Shown here piece after piece: positions 30,979 to 43,837 of a DNA stretch of 64,000 nt. A model generated the notes under the pieces. It saw only the letters and a list, made by a program, of their open reading frames with translations. It was not told the origin of the DNA and searched no databases. The translations under genes were made by a program, and so were the position numbers. The DNA is from Monocercomonoides exilis. Taxonomy: Eukaryota; Preaxostyla; Oxymonadida; Polymastigidae. The DNA lies in the NCBI GenBank assembly GCA_001643675.2, contig LSRY02000014.1, forward strand, positions 1,226,001-1,290,000. The letters are read 5' to 3'. Numbering within the stretch: position 1 is the first letter of the stretch; each line of letters opens with the position of its first letter.

Positions 30979-33900
30979 ATGGCCGACCATCCATTACTTG
31001 GTCAATCATCAATTAAAAATGAAACTCGAGATGGTCATTTCAACTTAAGTCTTGCTGATGATCAACTTTTTTCCTCCGCTATTCACGACTCTCAGCAAAA
31101 CTTTAATGGTCAGAACTTCCAGCTTGAAGTTGATTCTTCGCACTACGCTCATTATGCATATCACAACGACGATAAGTCTTCTTTGAAACTTCCCGAGCTT
31201 CGTTCCACTCCGCCTGTCTTTGATTTGAACTTACCACAATCATCATCTTTTTGGCCCATTCCGTTTTCACCACTTCATTCAAATACTGCTGTTGGTGCGA
31301 ATGAAACTCACAATCAAGTTAACAACGATGAACTTTCCGAGGAAACAGAAAACCAGCAGGCGAAAACAAACGAAAACGAATCTCTTTCTTTAAAGACTTC
31401 CAAACTTCCACAAACGTATTCATTTTTGAGCCACTTCGAAGGACTTCCTTCTTTAATTCCATCATTTGCAGATTCTTTTTCACCACATATGGGTAATGGT
31501 ATATATTCGCCACATGAATATGTCCCAACATTAACTGCACGTCAAGTGACAACTCCAGATGGGATGTGTGTGCCAATAAACAGTGAACAGGCAAGTAGCC
31601 ATCATGAAAAAAGTGAATTACCTTTTCAAAATGCCGACGGAGAGAAAACGAGCAATAAGAATGATGCTTCAAACGTTACTAACACATATAACCGACAATT
31701 GAAAATCGAAACAATTATGTGTTCTCAAACGCCACCTCCAGATCAACTTTTACGGATCAACGAGCATCTCCGCACGAAAGAAACAACTCCACACTCTTCT
31801 CCTTCTGGCTTGTCTTTGTCTTCTCCGTCACCTCATGAGCCGCTGCATTCCTCGTCATTGATTCATTCCATACCTAATCTCTCACCTTCTTATTCGCACT
31901 CACCAGGATTTCTATCAACTTCCCCGCTTCTCTCTTTCTCCCCCATCACACCTTCCATCGCTGCTGGAGAGCCCACAGCGTCGCCTGCAGAGGACACGAT
32001 TACTTCATCTTTGACCTCCCTTTCACCGAGTGACGGCTTGGCAGTCACTGACAACACAGATATTTCTTCGCTGATGCCTAGATTATCTCCGTTGCCAGGC
32101 GAAGATTCCGCTCCGGACTTGGGAAAATTGCAAAGCGACAAGTTTTTCAAGTTTAAAGCGCTTGGGATGGACGAGCCAGTGTCTACAATGCAGTCAGAGC
32201 AGTCGTATTCAGACGATGCATCAGAAATACAGCAGAAGCAACAAAATCAACAAAAGCAACAAAAGCAGGAAGGAAAATTAGCGAATTTATATGAAGAACT
32301 TTCTCCATCAAAAGACTCAAATAAATCAGATGAGCACAACCCAAGTCCGGAGTCTGATACTAAAATTGATTCTTCTTTGAAACAACCAAGCAATAATATC
32401 AGAAATTCTTCTTCTTTTTCCTCTTCTTCTTCTTCTTCCTCCTCCTCCTCTTCATCTTCTCAGTCACCTCATTCCTTTTCTCCTCAATACACTTCTGCTC
32501 AACTTCCACATCATCACACACGGACACGCTCTGATGTGCATATGCAATCGCATGCACGCTCATTCGTTGATTCTGTTGATTATCCTCATCCTCATCTTCA
32601 TCCTCATTCACACATTCATTCCCATTCTCATTCTCATTCTAATGTTCCTTCAAACACACATTTGAATGCTTATTCTAATATAAATACTGATATTCCCTGT
32701 AATAAACAGTCAAATGCTGCGTCTTCTAACACTCATTCTGATATTTCCTCTGATATCCCTTCTTATTCTCGCTCTTATATTCTTCCCCATTCTCATTCAA
32801 ATTCACATTCGCATGTTCATTCACGCACCCACTCCGACCTTCCATTGCTTGGCTTGCCTTCTGCCGATGATCATTCCAGAGGAAAAGGCAATAATCAGCT
32901 GTTCCTTGCACTTCATTTGCCTCAACATCAAAATTCTTCTTTCTTTTCTTCTTCTTCTTCTTCTTCTTCTTCTTCTTCTTCTTCTTCTTCTTCTTCAGAT
33001 GTTATTCCTTTCTCCTGTAAATTAACTGATTCTTCTGATTCTGTTGATAAAAATCCACTTATTCCCATTTTATCATCTTCATCATCATCTTCTTCCTCTT
33101 CTTCCTCTTCCTCCTCCTTTTCCTCTTCTTCCCCCTCTTCTTCATTCAACCCACATCCACCTCAACATAACAACAAAGACTCTTTTAATCAAAAACACAG
33201 TGTTCATCTGATTTCACTAGAAGCAGATGAAAACATGAAAATCGAAGAATTTAAATCTAATTCAAGAATAACATCAACATCATCAACATCTTCTTCTTCT
33301 TCTGCTGCTTCTCAGAACAATGCTGCAGCACATCATAACACTGAAAGTTCTATAAAGGATTCTTCTTCTTCATCCTCTTCTTCTTCTTCCTCATCTCCAT
33401 CATCATCATTAACAACAGCATCATCATCAAAAAGTTCTTCTTCTCCTCATACTCCTCCTCCTCCTTCTTCTTCTGCTGCTGCTGCGGTTGCTTTGCATCT
33501 CAGCCATTCACATAGAGAACAAGTCGACTCATCTTCCCCTTCTCCATCTTCATCTTCCATCTCTAAATCTTCTCCTTTTTCCCATTCAACACATTCTTCT
33601 TCTCTGTCTCCTCCTTCTCCTTCTTCACCTCCTTCTCCTTCCTCTTCCACTTCCACTTCCACTTCTTCTTCTTCTTCACATGTCAGTGTTGACATGGGTT
33701 CTTTGCCTGATTTGCCATCACGTGATGAATTGCCAGATATCACAGATGAACAAATAATGATGAAGATGAAAGACGAAGAAAACAAAGAAGCAGATGAAAA
33801 AGAAAAAGAAGGGAAAGAAGGGAAAGAAGAAGTATCCAGAAAAGAAACAGAAGAAGCTGAAAACAAAGATAAAGACAAAGAAGAAGAAGAAAAAGAAAAA

Positions 33901-36900
33901 GAAGATTGTCAAATAGAGTTAGAAAGAAGAAGCAGAAGCAGAAGCAGAAGAACAAGACGAATTAACAAAGAAACCACTCAATCTCAACCTCCATCCAAAA
34001 CAAGAGCAAAGCTGTTAGAAAGAAAGAGAATGGGCCATCACAAAAAGCAGAAAGAAAACCGTTCTGTTTCGTCCTTCACCCTCTCCACAATCTTGTCTGC
34101 CCCTTCTCATTCATCTTCTGATAGATCTGGCGATATTCATTCAGGAGCTGCTTCTTCTTCTTCTTCTTCAAATTCTCCTTCTTTTCCTTCTCCTTCTCCT
34201 CCTTCTTCTCATTCTTCTCATTCTCCTTCTTCAAATTCTCATTCAATTTCTCCTTCTCCTTCTCATTCTCATCCAAACAACAAAAACACTCATATGTCTT
34301 CAAGTCATTCATCATCAGCATCATCTTCTTCTTCTTCTTCTGGTGCTGCTTCTTCTTCTCCCTCACCATCTCCATCTCCATCTCCATCACCATCATCTTC
34401 ACATTCTGCCTCTCCTTCTTATTCCCCTTCTTATTCCCCTTCTTATTCCCCCTCACCTTCTCCTTCTGCTTCCCCTTCTTCTTCTCCCTCTGCTTCTCCA
34501 TCTGCCTCTAACTCAGCTTCTTGCTCATCTTCGCATTCTTCTCGTTCTTCTCGTTCTTCTCGTTCTTCTTCATCTCGTTCTTCTTCATTGTCATCTTCTC
34601 AATCTTTATCTTCTTCTTCTTCTCATTCTCATCCTCCTTCTCCTTCTCCTTCTCCTTCTCCTTCTCTTTCCTCTTCTTCTCTTTCTTCTTCTTCTTCTTC
34701 TTCTTCTTCTTCTCTATCTTCTTCTCTTATTTCTTTGGTTGAGACTGTTTTGGCAGCACCAGAGAAAAGTGTGTTTTTAGACAGAAATGCAGCACAATTG
34801 AAGAAAAGCTTGGGAACAAAGAGAAATAAATTCCATAGGAATAATAATAAACACAAACTTAATCAGAATAAAGTGCAAAGTCTTAATGATGTTAATGATG
34901 ATGTTGATAATCATAGAAGAACTGATAGCTATGATGATGGTGATGGTGATAAAGATGAAGGCGATGATGATGATGATGCTGTTGTTGATAGAAGAAAGGA
35001 TAACAAAAAAGAAGAAGAAGAAGAAGAAGAAAGAAATGTAGTGGATAAAAAAGAAGAACAAATTAAAAAGAACAAGGAGGAGACAAAAGAAGGAGGAGGA
35101 GGAGGAGAAGAAGAAGAAGATAAAGAAGAGCAAAGAGAAGAATTGAAAGAAGAAGAAGATGATGATGACGAGAATGAATGCAATGAAGACAAAGAATCAT
35201 CCCCCAATGACTCAAACACAAGAATAAAAAGAGATCAAATCCCCAAAAAGCAATGGAAGCTGAGCAAGAAAGAGCAGATGCGACTGCGAAGATTATATTT
35301 GAAGCACCACTTGAAGCAGCAGCGCCTTCTGAGGCAGTTTCAGATGCAGAAGCAGGCAATTGCTATTGCACAAGCGCAGGCACAGATTCATGCGAAGATT
35401 CAGGCTCAAGCTCAATCACAGGCTCAATCACAAGCTTATTCATTATCTCGTTCTCATTCAAATATTGTTCCTCATTCTCTTTCTGTTTCTGTTTCGAGTT
35501 CTCTGTCTGATTCTCTTCCTCGTGCCAGTTCTGTTTCGAATTCTCTTTCTCTTCCACATTCTCTCTCTAATTCTCTTCCGCATTTGCTTTCACGCACACA
35601 ACAGCCAATGGCAAATACACACAGACAGACAAATATGCTCGTACACTCACAGCAACATGTTGCACATGAGATACAAGATTCAAAAGAAGGAGAACAAGGG
35701 AAAGAAAACAAGGAAGGAAAAGAAGGAAAAGGAAATAAAGAATTCAAAGACAATAAAAAGGGGAATGAATCTAAAGACAATAAAGAAATCAAAGAAATCA
35801 AAGAAACCTCAAATTCTCCTTCACAAGAACCCAGCCCTCCCAGACAAGCCACCACGACCCCGAAACCACAAACACCACTGGAGAGATTGCAGAGGCAGTA
35901 TCAGATGATGCTGATGATGAAGCAGCAGCAGATCCTGCAGCAGCAGCGGAGCATCACACAGAGCACTCATTTGCAACAAGCGCAGATGTCAATGCAAATG
36001 CAAATGCAGATGCAGATGCAGAAAAACACACAAACGTCTTCACAGAACATGGAAGTTGCAGAGAAGCGATTGCAGAATGAGCAAGACGGGTACAACCAGC
36101 ACGGCTTTATCCAAACACGCTCAAACACAGCAGAGTTGCAATTCTCCGAAGCTGCTGGAATTTCTCCGATGCCGAACAAAGGTGACCTTTCAGCTGCTGC
36201 TAATGCTCCCTTTGCTTCTTCCGAAGGTATATTTGAAGGCGGAACCGGAATTGGAGGAGGAGGCAGCAGTAACAACAACAATAATAATAACACTATTAAC
36301 AGAGCAGATTATCCCAGCTCTTATCTGCGGCTGGTGCGAAGCAGGCGAATTTCTCCGATTGAAGGCGAAGACGGCACATTCAACGGATTCATCCGTACTG
36401 ACAGCAGGGACAGCAGCAACACTGGCACAGGAACAGGAGTTTTCTCTGGTATTGGCAAGGGAGAAGGTGATGGCAGCGCTGAAGATCAGCATCTCCGTCT
36501 CCTTCCGGCTGCCTCTCGCTCATTCGGCATGCTTCCCTTTGCTCGTTCTGAACAGCCTTTTGTTTCCGCTGCTGTTTCTTCTTCTTCTTCTTCCTCTTCT
36601 CCCCCTTCTTCTTCCTCTTCTTCTTCTCTTCCTCCTTCCATGTCTCCATCCGTCCCCCGGTCCCTCACTCAATCCTTGCCCCACCCTTCCCCTTTCCCTT
36701 CTCCATGTCCGCAGTCCCTTGAATCTCTTGACTCAGACCTGAAGAAGGCGATCGAGCAGATACACGTGCTCAGCCACAAGACACCTCAGCCTTCTTCTGA
36801 CTCTCCCATTGAGAGGCCTATATCTTCACCGCCGATGCCTCCAAGAGCGCAGTCGGTTGATTCACTGCCGGAGGAATGCTTGATTGATCCGGCACTGCTG

Positions 36901-39337
36901 GATGTGTCTTCTTCGTCTGAGGATGATGATGATAATGAAGTAGAAGAAGAAGAAGAATATGATGAAGGTGAAGGTGAAGGTGATGATGGTGATGATGAAC
37001 AGAATAATGCTGAACATCATAATCATCGTCGTCGCCGTCGTCATCATAATAACAAAAATAAGAAGGATGGAAGCAAAGAAAATGAGGAAGAAATGCCAAA
37101 TCCAAAGAAAAAATGCGCAAAGGAGAAAGAAAACGGAGGCGCATTCCGTTTTGACAGCGGAGCCATGGGTTGCTTGTCAGACAGTGACGAGGAAGATTCA
37201 CGTCCTCCTTCATCAGCGTCTGCTCTGCTGATTCAGCAGTCAGTGAAGCTCATCCGGATGAAGAAGCTGAATGTGTCATTGAGACAGCTGGCTCATAAAT
37301 GCAGTTGCGGTGTTAGCAATGTGAATGCAAGTGTTAGTAATAGTAATAATAATAATAATAATCTCAATAATTGCATAAATAACTCCTCCTCCTCCTCCTC
37401 TGCTTCTGCTTCTGCTGCTCCTTCTGCTTCTGCTTCTGCTTCTGATATTAACAAGCGCATTCAAAAGCCTCTTTTCTCTTCTTTTCCTTTGCAGCAGCTT
37501 CAGCTTCAACAGCAACAGCAACATCAGCAGCAATTGCTTCAATCCAGCCATTTGCAGACACTCAACACATATCAGGCACATTTGAACAAAGGATTAACAC
37601 AGATTGAGAATAGGAAGAGCGGTGCTAATGTATTATTGGCTAATTCTTCTGGTTCTTCTTCTTCTTCTCCTTCTCCTATTTCTGCTGCTGCTGCTGTTGC
37701 AGAAACAACTGTTGTTCCTTCAACCTCATCTGCAATGCAATCTCATACAACAACGATGCCAACACATTCATCTCCCTCTTCTTCTTCTCAACAATTAGTG
37801 TCTCAGCCTCTTTTGCCATCTATTTATCCTCTTTCTTCACAACAACTTGCAATATCTTCTTCTTCTTCTTCTTCTTCTTCCTCCTCTTTCCTTTCTCCTC
37901 AATCTTCTTCTCTTTCCATTCCCACAGCATCTCCGCCTTCTTCGTATACTCATATATCTCCTGTGAATGCAGATGGAGGGAATAAAATGAATAACATAGT
38001 GAATGATGCTAATACTAATGCATGTACTAATGATGTTTCCAATACAGGTGATAAAAGCAATGATGCTGGAGTTACTTCTTCTTCTTCTTCTTCTTCCTCA
38101 TCCTCTTCTTCTTCCTCATCTTCTCCTTCTGCTGCTACTGCTGCATTAACAACCACAACTGATTCCAGGCGCAAGACATACACACTGAACTACAAAGCAG
38201 CGCCATTTATGCCAACAAAGAGGGTGTCGAAGATTGTTGTGGGGAGAAAGGAAAAGGAGAAAGAGAAAGAGAAAGAGAAAGAGAAAGAAAGGCATAAGAA
38301 CAAAGAGAAAGAGAAGGATAAAGATAGAGATAAAGATAGAGAAAAGGAGAAGGAGAAGGAGAAGGAGAAAGGGAAAGGGAAAGAGAAAGATAAAAGTAAC
38401 AGCAAACGTATCACACGCAAACTGACATGGAATGTGGATTCAAAGCCATTTGTGCCTCAGAAGAAAGAGGCAGCTCTGAGCATTCTGCAGACATCACAGA
38501 AGAAACAAGAATTTTCATCGTCTTCTTCTTCTTCTTCTTCCTCTTCCTCTTCTTCTCCCACCAAAAATGATACAAAAAATCGTCTTTCCTCTGAAAATGC
38601 TGCTGCAGCTGTTGAAGGGAATTCACAACAGAACAGAATCACATCTCTTTCACAGCCATTGCCAATAACTTCTTCTTCTGCTTCCTCTTCTTCTTCTTCT
38701 TCTTTCTCTGCTCCTCTGATGCATTCAAAACAAAAAGGAATTGCAACATCTTCTTCTCTTCCTTCTTCTCTAATCCCATCATCTTCACAGTCAGACCAAC
38801 AAAACAACCCCAAAACAGGCAAAACCCCAAAAGAAAGAGCATATTCTGACAGACAAGGGAAAGAAAAAGAAAAAGAAAATTTCAAAAGAGAACAACATTA
38901 TCAGAAAAAGCCTGCTCAACCTCCTCCTCCTCCTGCTCCTCCTCCTCTTCTTCCTCCTTCTTCTCTTCTTTCTTCTTCTCTTCTTCCTTCTTCTCTTCCT
39001 CCTTCCCTTCCTCTTCCATTAGATCACTCTCAATTGCCTCATGGAATTCCATACTTTTCACAATATCCCTCTTCGTTGATGCAACCACCGCCTTATCACA
39101 ACCTTTCCCAAGCTCCTCAAATACCACCTCCTCCTTCTAATATTCCTGCTTTTTCTTCTTCTCTTCCTCCTTCTCTTCCTTCTTCTTCTTCTTCTTCTTC
39201 TTCTGCTTCTGCTTCTTCTTCCTCTTCCTCTCCATCTCCTTCCTCTTCCTCTTCTTATCCTCCTCAGGGATACCCCATACCTATACCACCGATGCAAATC
39301 TCTCCTTATCAGATCCCTCCTCCTCCTCCTCCTCTCC

Positions 39338-39368
<31 letters not shown>

Positions 39369-40978
39369 TTCCACTTATCCCCTCAGCACTCAACAGCTTC
39401 CATTTGTTCATCCTCTTCCTTCTCATCCTCCTCCTCTTCCTCATTTAGGCTCTCAGATGATGTATCCAATGCAGATGTACCCGTATCCTCAATATACCAT
39501 TCCTTCTTCTATACCCCAGGATGTTCCTGGTCATATTCCTGCTATTTCTTCTTCTTCTTCTTCTGCTGCTGCTTCTGCTTATAATTCTTCTGATTTCAAT
39601 ACTTTTAATGCTGATGCTATTGCTGATGAAGAAACAGTTGATTCTCCTCCTTCGTCTCCTTTATCACCTTCATCGCCTTCATCACATTTATCACATTTAT
39701 CGCATTTATCACATTCCTTGCTTTTATCGCATCCTTCTCTTTCTTCTTTTTCTTCTCGTTCTTCTTCATTTGATTTGTCCCCTCCTTCCTCTCCGCCTTC
39801 GATTGAGCTGCCTTCTTCGGTTTCTCTTAGCTCTTATTCGCTTATTCGCTCTGTTAGTTCTCGTGTGAAGCAGAAGAAGCATAGATACAGAGAGAAGGAG
39901 AAAGGGAAGGAGAAAGAGAAGGAGAAGGGAAAAGATAGAGATAGAGACAGAGAAAGGGAAAGAGAGAAAGAGAATGAGAAAAATGATAAAATACATAGAA
40001 GGAGGAGGAAGGAGAGAGAAAGAGAAAGAGAAAGAGAAAGAGATAAAGAACCAGAAAGAATCAGACGTAAAAAAGGAAAGAAAGAAGGGACAAGAGCTAA
40101 AAGAAAGCGAAAAGAAAGAGAAAGAGAAGAGAAAGAAAAGAAAGAAGAAATTGAAGAAAGAGAAGAACTTGAAGAAATTGAAAGAAAATTGGCAAATGAG
40201 GATAGCGAATATGAAGCTCATAGAGAAAAAAGACATAAAACTGATCATTTTCATAGTGATGAAAAAATGCCAGCGAAGAAGAAGAAGAAGAAAACAGAAG
40301 GTTCTTCAGCAATTAAAAGTGGTAAAGTGAAGAAGAAAGTGAAATCTAGACATGTTGCATTAGCATCTTCTTCCTCTTCTTCTTCTTCCTCTTCTTCTTC
40401 TTCCTCTTCCTCTTCTTCCTCTTCCTCTTCCTCTTCAGCGCCTTCTTCTAATTTTCCTGATGATATCAATTTATCAGACAAAGCAGAATACATAGAACAA
40501 ACCACACAAGAACACGAAAAAGAACAAGAACAACAGTTTCAACAGCAGCAACCGCTGCATAATATTCCCTTTGATCTGTCTCCTTTACCTCCTCTTCCTT
40601 CATTCACTCCACAGCCTTCAATGGAATTCCCAGCAGATGTAGAGATGGTTCTTCCTTCTGTTGATTCTAAGGAAAGAAGAATTGAAGAAGAAGAAAAAGA
40701 AGAAGAAGAAGAAGAAGATAATGATGATGATGATTATGATGATAATGATGATAACGATCATTTGCTTGGCCATGCACATAATCATGTGCTTTCTCACTCA
40801 CATAATCTCAAATCACATTCAGATGACACAAGAAGTAGCAGAAGCAGAAGCAGAAACAAAAGTGGAAACAGAAAAAGAAGAAGAAATAGCAGTGGCAGTG
40901 GTTGTAGCAGTAGTCACAGTTCATCAGATGATGATATTGAGTTTGGAGGAGGAGGAGGAGGAAGAGAAAGTGGTGGTG

Positions 40979-41010
<32 letters not shown>

Positions 41011-41388
41011 GGAGGAGGAAGAGGAAGAGGAGATGTTGGAAGTGGAGACAAACGTATTGTCAAAAGGAAATCACATACACGAAAGAAAGAAAGGGGTCTA
41101 TCACTCAGCGACAGCGATTGCTCGTCGCTTCATTGTTCTTCTCCAGTTAAGCCATCAATGATGGCATCTTCTTCTTCTTTGCTTCCCTCTGATTCGCATG
41201 CATCTCTTGCCAGCCATTCATCAATTAGGTCAAAGGATGATGAAAAGGTTACTGTTGGATTGTCAAATGCAAAGCATCCATTGCCTGCTATGCCTCTTCT
41301 TCCTTCTTTGCCTTCTTTGCCTTCTTTGCCTTCACTTCCTCCTCTGCCTGATGATGATGCTGATATTGATATTGATAACGCCCCATGA
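30979..41388 (+). CDS. 3,469-aa low-complexity protein with two PAM2-like motifs
   Basis: A single 10.4-kb open frame starting MADHPLLGQSS (the ATG lies one codon inside the open frame). Nearly all of it is predicted disorder: poly-Ser, His/Ser, Glu/Asp and Gln tracts, Pro-rich stretches, Lys/Glu/Arg helices (~2425-2475 and ~2965-3080) and a Gly/Arg box (~3320-3355). Two conserved short motifs stand out: YTLNYKAAPFMP (L2403 to P2412), matching PAM2 consensus LNxxAxxFxP, and RKLTWNVDSKPFVP (L2482 to P2493), close to the eRF3 PAM2 sequence RKLNVNAKPFVP. PAM2 motifs bind the MLLE domain of poly(A)-binding protein. The protein is therefore probably a large cytoplasmic mRNA or RNP-granule scaffold; that is inference. 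There is no enzymatic domain. Confidence 0.8.
40365..40437 (+). repeat. TCT/TCC poly-Ser tract (about 24 Ser)
   Basis: A pure pyrimidine tract of Ser codons in the 3,469-aa gene, mixing TCT and TCC. The mixture shows the amino acid run has outlived perfect nucleotide repeats. Confidence 0.9.
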
Positions 41389-42012
41389 TGTATATACACA
41401 CCACTCATTCATCTCATTATTTTATTTTATTTTTATTTTTAATTCTCATTCAGATCATTCACATACACAATCTTAATTTTATGAAAAAATGAAATATGTT
41501 TTTTTTGTGTGTATTTTTTCTTTTTCTTTTTTCTTTTTTATTTCTTTTCTTTTTCTTTTTTCTTTTTTTTTTTTCATTCTCTTCTTTTTCTGTCATTTTT
41601 GTATTAATAATTGATTGATAGCTTTTTTTTATCCTTTTCATTTTATTCAATTATTCTATTCCTCTTCTGCTGCTTATAATTATTTTTTGAAAAATTCTTT
41701 TGTATCATGAAAATATCTACTCTTAAGCTCATATTTTATGTATATTTCTGTTTCTGCGATTTCGCTAAAAACAAGTCGACTCAATTTTTTTATATTTATT
41801 TCATTTATTATTAGCTTTACAATCGTTCATTCACTTTTTCATGGAAATTTTTTTCTTCAAAAAAACATTTTTATGTTTGGTTGCGTAATATTTATTAAAT
41901 ATATTTTTATTTATCATATGCCAATAATTAAAAATAAAGATCTAAAAATCAATTTGATCTAAATATTAAAAATTTGGGTAGAAAACCACTTATTTAGCAT
42001 CACGGGTTCAAG
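41389..42012. other. AT-rich intergenic region, no gene seen
   Basis: Contains TTTTATTT and CTTTTT-type simple repeats (41415-41600). The 74-codon frame at 41738-41962 is Phe/Ile-rich and typical of AT-rich non-coding DNA. Confidence 0.55.
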
Positions 42013-43837
42013 ATGACTAGACCAATTAGAGCTGTTTGGATTCATACATATTTATGAATTTTTATATGTGTCTCGAAAAATTCTTTTCATTTTTTTAGGG
42101 TTATCGCCAAGTTCCAAAATCCGGTTTGTTCAACTTGCTTTAAGTCATTTTTCAGGATATGATCTATATTATTTTCAGATCCACTTGATGTACCGGCACA
42201 TATCACGCCTGAATATTGCAGTATTTTCCTTTTAGAATTTATTATCTATTCAAATTATCGATGATAATTTTGCATTATTCATTTGTAATCATTTCTTTGC
42301 AGAAACATTAATGGATGCGCTAAAGGCACAAAAGCAATTGAAAATATCTCAAGTCAATGCGATTTTATCGCAAAGCAGGAAACTTTTGGAAACTCTTCCA
42401 AATATTATTGATGTTACTGTTCCAGAGGGAAAAGAACTAACTCTTGTTGTTTGCTTATAAGTGCTAAATAATGCATTACAACTAAATTATATGTATTTTA
42501 TTATATGTTGGATATTTATTTGTTATTTAATGTCCTAGGGAGATACTCATGGGCAGTTTTATGATGTACTAAATATTTTCAATTTGAATGGTCCTCCTTC
42601 AAATGAAAATCCATATTTATTCAATGGAGATTGGGTGGATAGAGGCTCATTTGGAACTGAAGTATTTTTTGCTTATTTTGCTTTTTATATTTCTTTGAAA
42701 TACATTGATATATTTAACTTGATATCTGAAAAATAATAAAAAGCTTACACTTGTCCTCCTTGCTTACAAGCTTGCATATCCAAAATCCGTTCATCTTCTA
42801 CGTGGAAATCATGAAAGTGCAATGTGCACAAAGGAATACGGATTCAAAAACGAGGTTGAGGACAAATACAATGCTGCCGTTTATCAAAACTTCCTCTACA
42901 TCTTCAACGCTCTTCCTATTTGCGCGATTATCAACAAACGAATATTTGTTGTTGTTTGTCTTTGCTTTGAGGATTATAATTTATTGTAATCAATTTTTTT
43001 CATCTTATTGTTTATTATTATCAATTTTTATTATTGTAAATAAAAATCAATTGAAAACCAACTTTGATGCCTGACAGCACGGTGGCTTGTTCACGCGCAT
43101 GTCAGTCCGTCTGGATGAGATTCGAAGAGTGAATAGATTTACTGAACCTGGCGAAGAAGGAGGTGACCAGCTTATGGCACAGATGCTGGTTTGCGATTTT
43201 GACGATATTTTTAATTTGCTAACATTTACAAAATTTTTATTGTTAACTTTCATATTGTTTTTTAAAACTCTTATTGCTATAGTGGAGTGATCCAATGGAG
43301 ACTCCCGGACAAAAAGCTTCTCTTAGACCTTTTGGCTGTTCATTTGGCCCTAATGTGACTGATGTGTGCAAATTTTTCATTTCTTTTATTTTCAATAGAA
43401 GTTTTTTAATTTATATGTTTTTTTTTTAAAATTATTGTTGTGTGTGATTAGGAATTTTTGGAGAAAAATGGTCTTCAGATGATTATTAGGTCACACGAAG
43501 TGAGGCAAGCAGGCTACTCGGTAGAGCATGGTGGAAAACTTGTATGATGCATTACTATTGATTTCTTTTATTAATTATTGATATTTATGGTATATATATA
43601 TACATATATATATATACAATTTCTATTTTCTCAATTTTCCTATATATCGAACACCCTACCTCCTCCTATCATCAGATTACTCTTTTCTCTGCCCCTTGTT
43701 ATATGGGCGACACTAACAAAGGAGCGTATCTTCGTCTGTCAGGTACCAATCTTGAGATCCGCCCCTTCCAATTCACAGCAGTCACCTCTCCGCCAGCCAA
43801 GCTCTATTACGACCCCAACTCTTGTCGGTCTATGTGA
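42013..43837 (+). CDS. PP5-like Ser/Thr protein phosphatase, 10 exons
   Basis: Exons 42013-42033, 42099-42123, 42179-42220, 42303-42448, 42539-42661, 42744-42953, 43078-43188, 43283-43363, 43452-43541, 43676-43837 encode 336 aa. Metal-binding and catalytic motifs of the PPP family are all present: [32 protein letters not shown] and RSHE. The N-terminal piece ([19 protein letters not shown]) and [21 protein letters not shown] match the PP5 catalytic domain best. The TPR domain of PP5 is absent: exon 1 starts MTRPIRA and no TPR lies upstream. Near the end the usual SAPNY is SAPCY, and the chain ends soon after ([16 protein letters not shown]). Substrate unknown; probably a soluble metallophosphatase. 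Confidence 0.9.

Noticed and set aside
34343-34780. Poly-Leu ORFs that look like membrane proteins, here and at 27710-28531
   Set aside because: Frame-shifted readings of TCT repeats; no independent start context or loops.
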